Positions 61,486 through 64,000 of a stretch of DNA of 64,000 nt are shown here, one piece after another. How positions within the stretch are numbered: the stretch's first letter is position 1; the number at the start of each line of letters is the position of its first letter. Origin of the DNA: Bartonella sp. HY328 (GTDB taxonomy: Bacteria > Pseudomonadota > Alphaproteobacteria > Rhizobiales > Rhizobiaceae). The stretch covers positions 186,001-250,000 of the forward strand of contig NZ_CP104883.1 of assembly GCF_025449335.1 (NCBI RefSeq). Direction: 5' to 3'. Below the pieces are notes generated by a model. That model searched no databases, was not told the DNA's origin, and worked only from the letters and a program-made list of their open reading frames with translations. Made by a program: the position numbers and the translations under genes.

Positions 61486-64000
61486 ATGGATAAAAATAGC
61501 CATCTTTTTCTCGTTGATGGGTCGGGATATATATTTCGCGCATTTCATGCGCTGCCGCCTTTGACGCGTAAAAGTGATGGTTTGCCAGTCGGTGCAGTTG
61601 CTGGTTTTTGCAATATGCTATGGAAATTAGTGCGTGACTCACGTGAAACATCGGTTGGCGATGCACCAACGCATTTTGCCGTAATTTTTGATTATTCATC
61701 GGCTACTTTTCGCAAGGAAATTTATCCAGAATATAAAGCTAATCGTTCAGCGCCACCTGAAGAGCTTATTCCACAATTTGGGTTAATTAGACAAGCAACG
61801 CAGGCATTTAATTTACCTTGCATTGAAAAGGAAGGTTTTGAAGCTGATGATATTATTGCAACTTATGCAAAACAAGCCAGTGACGTAGGTGCGCGAGTTA
61901 CAATAGTATCTTCAGATAAGGATTTGATGCAGCTGGTTAATGACCATGTTGGTCTTTATGATGGCATGAAAGATCGCCATATTGATGTGTCGGCGGTTAT
62001 TGAAAAATGGGGTGTTGGCCCCGAAAAAATGGTTGATTTGCAGGCACTGATGGGCGATTCAACTGATAATGTTCCCGGTATTCCCGGTATTGGGCCTAAG
62101 ACTGCGGCGCAACTGATCGAACAATTTGGCAATCTTGATAATTTATTGGCAAAAGCCGATGAAATTCCTCAAAAAAAACGTCGAGAAAATATTATTGAAT
62201 TTGCTGATCAAGCGCGTTTATCGCGAGAATTAGTAAAGTTATGCGATACTGTTCCGCTTGATATTGACCTTGATGGTTTGTTTTTAGAGGCAGAAAATGG
62301 TCCTAAACTCATTGCTTTTTTAAAAGCCTTAGAGATTAATACGCTAACCCGCCGTGTTGCTGAAGCCACTAATTGTGATGCAAGCGCCATAAGTCCTGCA
62401 ACGCTTGATATTGAATGGGGCAATAAAGCGCATGGCCCTGATTTGGATGTTGATGAAACAGAGGGTAAAAATGCGGGGCAGGGCGATCTTTTTGGTGAAC
62501 CAATTGCTAAAACGCCAGTTGAAACAATAATAAATGCAAATGGCGATCCCATTTTTAGTTTCGCGCAGTTGGCTGAAGAAAAGCGCCTTGAAGCAGCCTC
62601 ATCAAAAATCATTTATGAAGATTATACGACAATTCGTGATGAAGCGATTTTGAAACAATGGTTAGATCAAGCGATAGATCAAGGTTTTATGGCTTTTGAT
62701 ACCGAGACAACAGCTCTTGATCCAATGGTAGCAGAGCTTGTTGGCTTTTCTATTGCGCTTGCACCCAATAAATCGGCTTATGTGCCGTTAAACCATATTA
62801 GTGGCAAAAAAGATCTTTTAAGCAGTGGAGTGGTTGAAAATCAGCTTGACCAAAATATTGCTTTGGCTTTGTTAAAACCAGTGCTTGAAGATAGCTCTGT
62901 TTTAAAAATTGCGCAAAATATGAAATATGACTGGCTGGTTATGCATCAACATGGCATTGATATTACCGCTTTTGATGACACAATGCTATTATCTTATGTA
63001 CTTGATTCTGGTGCTTTTTCTCATGGTATGGATGCTTTGTCGGAGCGTTGGCTCGGCCATAAACCAATCAGCTACAAAGACGTTACTGGTAGTGGCAAAA
63101 GCTCTATTTCTTTTGCGGAAGTTGATATTGAAAAGGCGAGCCAATATGCGGCCGAAGATAGTGATATTACATTGCGCCTTTGGCAAGTTTTAAAAACGCA
63201 AGTTGATGCAAATGCTCTTGCCCGTGTGTATCAGCGTTTAGAGCAACCGCTTGTTACTGTTCTTGCCAAAATGGAAGAACGTGGCATATTGGTAGATAGG
63301 CAAATTCTGTCGCGGCTTTCTGGCGAATTTGCGCAAAAAGCTGCTGGAATTGAAGATGAAATCTATAAGCTTGCTGGTGAAAAATTCAATATTGGTTCGC
63401 CTAAACAATTGGGTGATATTCTTTTTGATAAAATGGGCTTGCCGGGCGGCGCTAAAACAAAAACCGGTCAATGGTCAACTTCGGTGCAAGTTTTAGATGA
63501 ATTGGCTTTATCGGGCCATGAATTACCGAGCAAAATTGTTGAATGGCGGCAATTAAGCAAATTGCAATCTACCTATACTGACGCATTGCCCAATTTTATT
63601 AATAAAAAAACAGGGCGTGTTCACACAAATTATGCAATGGCAGCAACCTCAACTGGTCGGTTATCGTCATCAGAACCTAATTTGCAAAATATTCCAGTGC
63701 GTACTAAAGAAGGTCGACAAATTAGAACTGCATTTATTGCAGGGGAAGGCAATGTTTTGCTTTCTGCTGATTATAGCCAGATTGAACTGCGTGTTCTTGC
63801 CCATGTTGCTGATATTCCACAATTGAAAAAAGCTTTCGCTAATGGTTTGGATATCCATGCCATGACAGCGAGTGAAATGTTTGGTGTGCCTATTGATGGT
63901 ATGCCTTCAGAAACAAGAAGACGCGCCAAAGCAATCAATTTTGGCATTATTTACGGCATATCGGCTTTTGGCTTGGCAAATCAGCTTGGCATTTCCCGTG
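61486..64000 (+). CDS. polA: DNA polymerase I, 3' end beyond the window
   Basis: ATG at 61486 (MDKNSHLFLVDGSGYIFRAFHAL); the frame is open to the window edge, so at least 838 of an expected about 970 residues are present. The 5' nuclease domain comes first (about 1-290). The 3'-5' exonuclease domain keeps its acidic residues (FDTETTALDPM, NMKYDWLVMHQHG, YAAEDSDITLRLW), so proofreading should be active. The polymerase domain shows motif A DYSQIELRVLAH and motif B RRRAKAINFGIIYG. Needed for Okazaki fragment processing and repair. Confidence 0.96.
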   Translation, partial: MDKNSHLFLVDGSGYIFRAFHALPPLTRKSDGLPVGAVAGFCNMLWKLVRDSRETSVGDAPTHFAVIFDYSSATFRKEIYPEYKANRSAPPEELIPQFGLIRQATQAFNLPCIEKEGFEADDIIATYAKQASDVGARVTIVSSDKDLMQLVNDHVGLYDGMKDRHIDVSAVIEKWGVGPEKMVDLQALMGDSTDNVPGIPGIGPKTAAQLIEQFGNLDNLLAKADEIPQKKRRENIIEFADQARLSRELVKLCDTVPLDIDLDGLFLEAENGPKLIAFLKALEINTLTRRVAEATNCDASAISPATLDIEWGNKAHGPDLDVDETEGKNAGQGDLFGEPIAKTPVETIINANGDPIFSFAQLAEEKRLEAASSKIIYEDYTTIRDEAILKQWLDQAIDQGFMAFDTETTALDPMVAELVGFSIALAPNKSAYVPLNHISGKKDLLSSGVVENQLDQNIALALLKPVLEDSSVLKIAQNMKYDWLVMHQHGIDITAFDDTMLLSYVLDSGAFSHGMDALSERWLGHKPISYKDVTGSGKSSISFAEVDIEKASQYAAEDSDITLRLWQVLKTQVDANALARVYQRLEQPLVTVLAKMEERGILVDRQILSRLSGEFAQKAAGIEDEIYKLAGEKFNIGSPKQLGDILFDKMGLPGGAKTKTGQWSTSVQVLDELALSGHELPSKIVEWRQLSKLQSTYTDALPNFINKKTGRVHTNYAMAATSTGRLSSSEPNLQNIPVRTKEGRQIRTAFIAGEGNVLLSADYSQIELRVLAHVADIPQLKKAFANGLDIHAMTASEMFGVPIDGMPSETRRRAKAINFGIIYGISAFGLANQLGISR

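Overview
The window looks like part of the chromosome of an AT-rich alphaproteobacterium of the order Hyphomicrobiales (Rhizobiales), perhaps near Bartonellaceae or Brucellaceae. I judge this from the hemE / ppsR / maf-aroE-coaE-dnaQ neighbourhood, the rpsA-cmk-aroA-TIGR02300 block, a class II (CP4-like) AroA, SlyX, CsbD and BluB. The genus cannot be fixed by reading alone.

Layout. (1) 1-4.3 kb: small core-type genes: the start of a serine hydrolase, bluB, an SDR oxidoreductase, a RibD-like reductase, a PRC-barrel protein, CsbD and a YbaN-like protein. (2) 4.5-41.5 kb: an accessory island. It carries a complete type VI secretion system (T6SS). The main operon (tssB to tssA, 32.4 down to 12.4 kb) encodes every core part except Hcp and VgrG, plus an FHA protein, a VasI/TagO-like protein and a sigma54 activator. 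Gene order closely follows the Vibrio cholerae VAS cluster. Two hcp-vgrG modules point outward on either side as an inverted repeat. The left module carries a candidate membrane-active effector with a small membrane protein, two related proteins of unknown function, and a PAAR tip. The right module carries a nuclease effector of the DNA/RNA non-specific endonuclease (NS_2) type, an immunity candidate, a DUF2169 adaptor and a DUF4150 PAAR-like tip. The island is bracketed by decayed IS1595- and IS5-family elements and by a perfect 26-bp direct repeat. (3) 41.5-49.4 kb: rpsA, cmk, aroA, a TIGR02300 protein, a frameshifted MFS transporter, an SAF-domain oxidoreductase and slyX. (4) 49.5-58.8 kb: a repeat pair, a small secreted protein, the maf-aroE-coaE-dnaQ operon, a FecI/FecR/TonB-receptor set for iron or heme, and ppsR. 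(5) 58.8-64 kb: a probable chromosome origin between ppsR and hemE, then hemE, hemJ, a candidate two-hairpin sRNA and polA (cut by the window end).

How it works together. The cluster-encoded sigma54 activator keeps the GAFTGA loop. Both hcp genes have a matching -24/-12 promoter with three CTGCAA-N4-TTGCAG palindromes 100-230 bp upstream, spaced identically in both copies. This suggests that the activator switches on the two Hcp/VgrG/effector modules together. Genes on both sides of the putative origin are transcribed away from it, as expected for leading-strand genes at a replication start.
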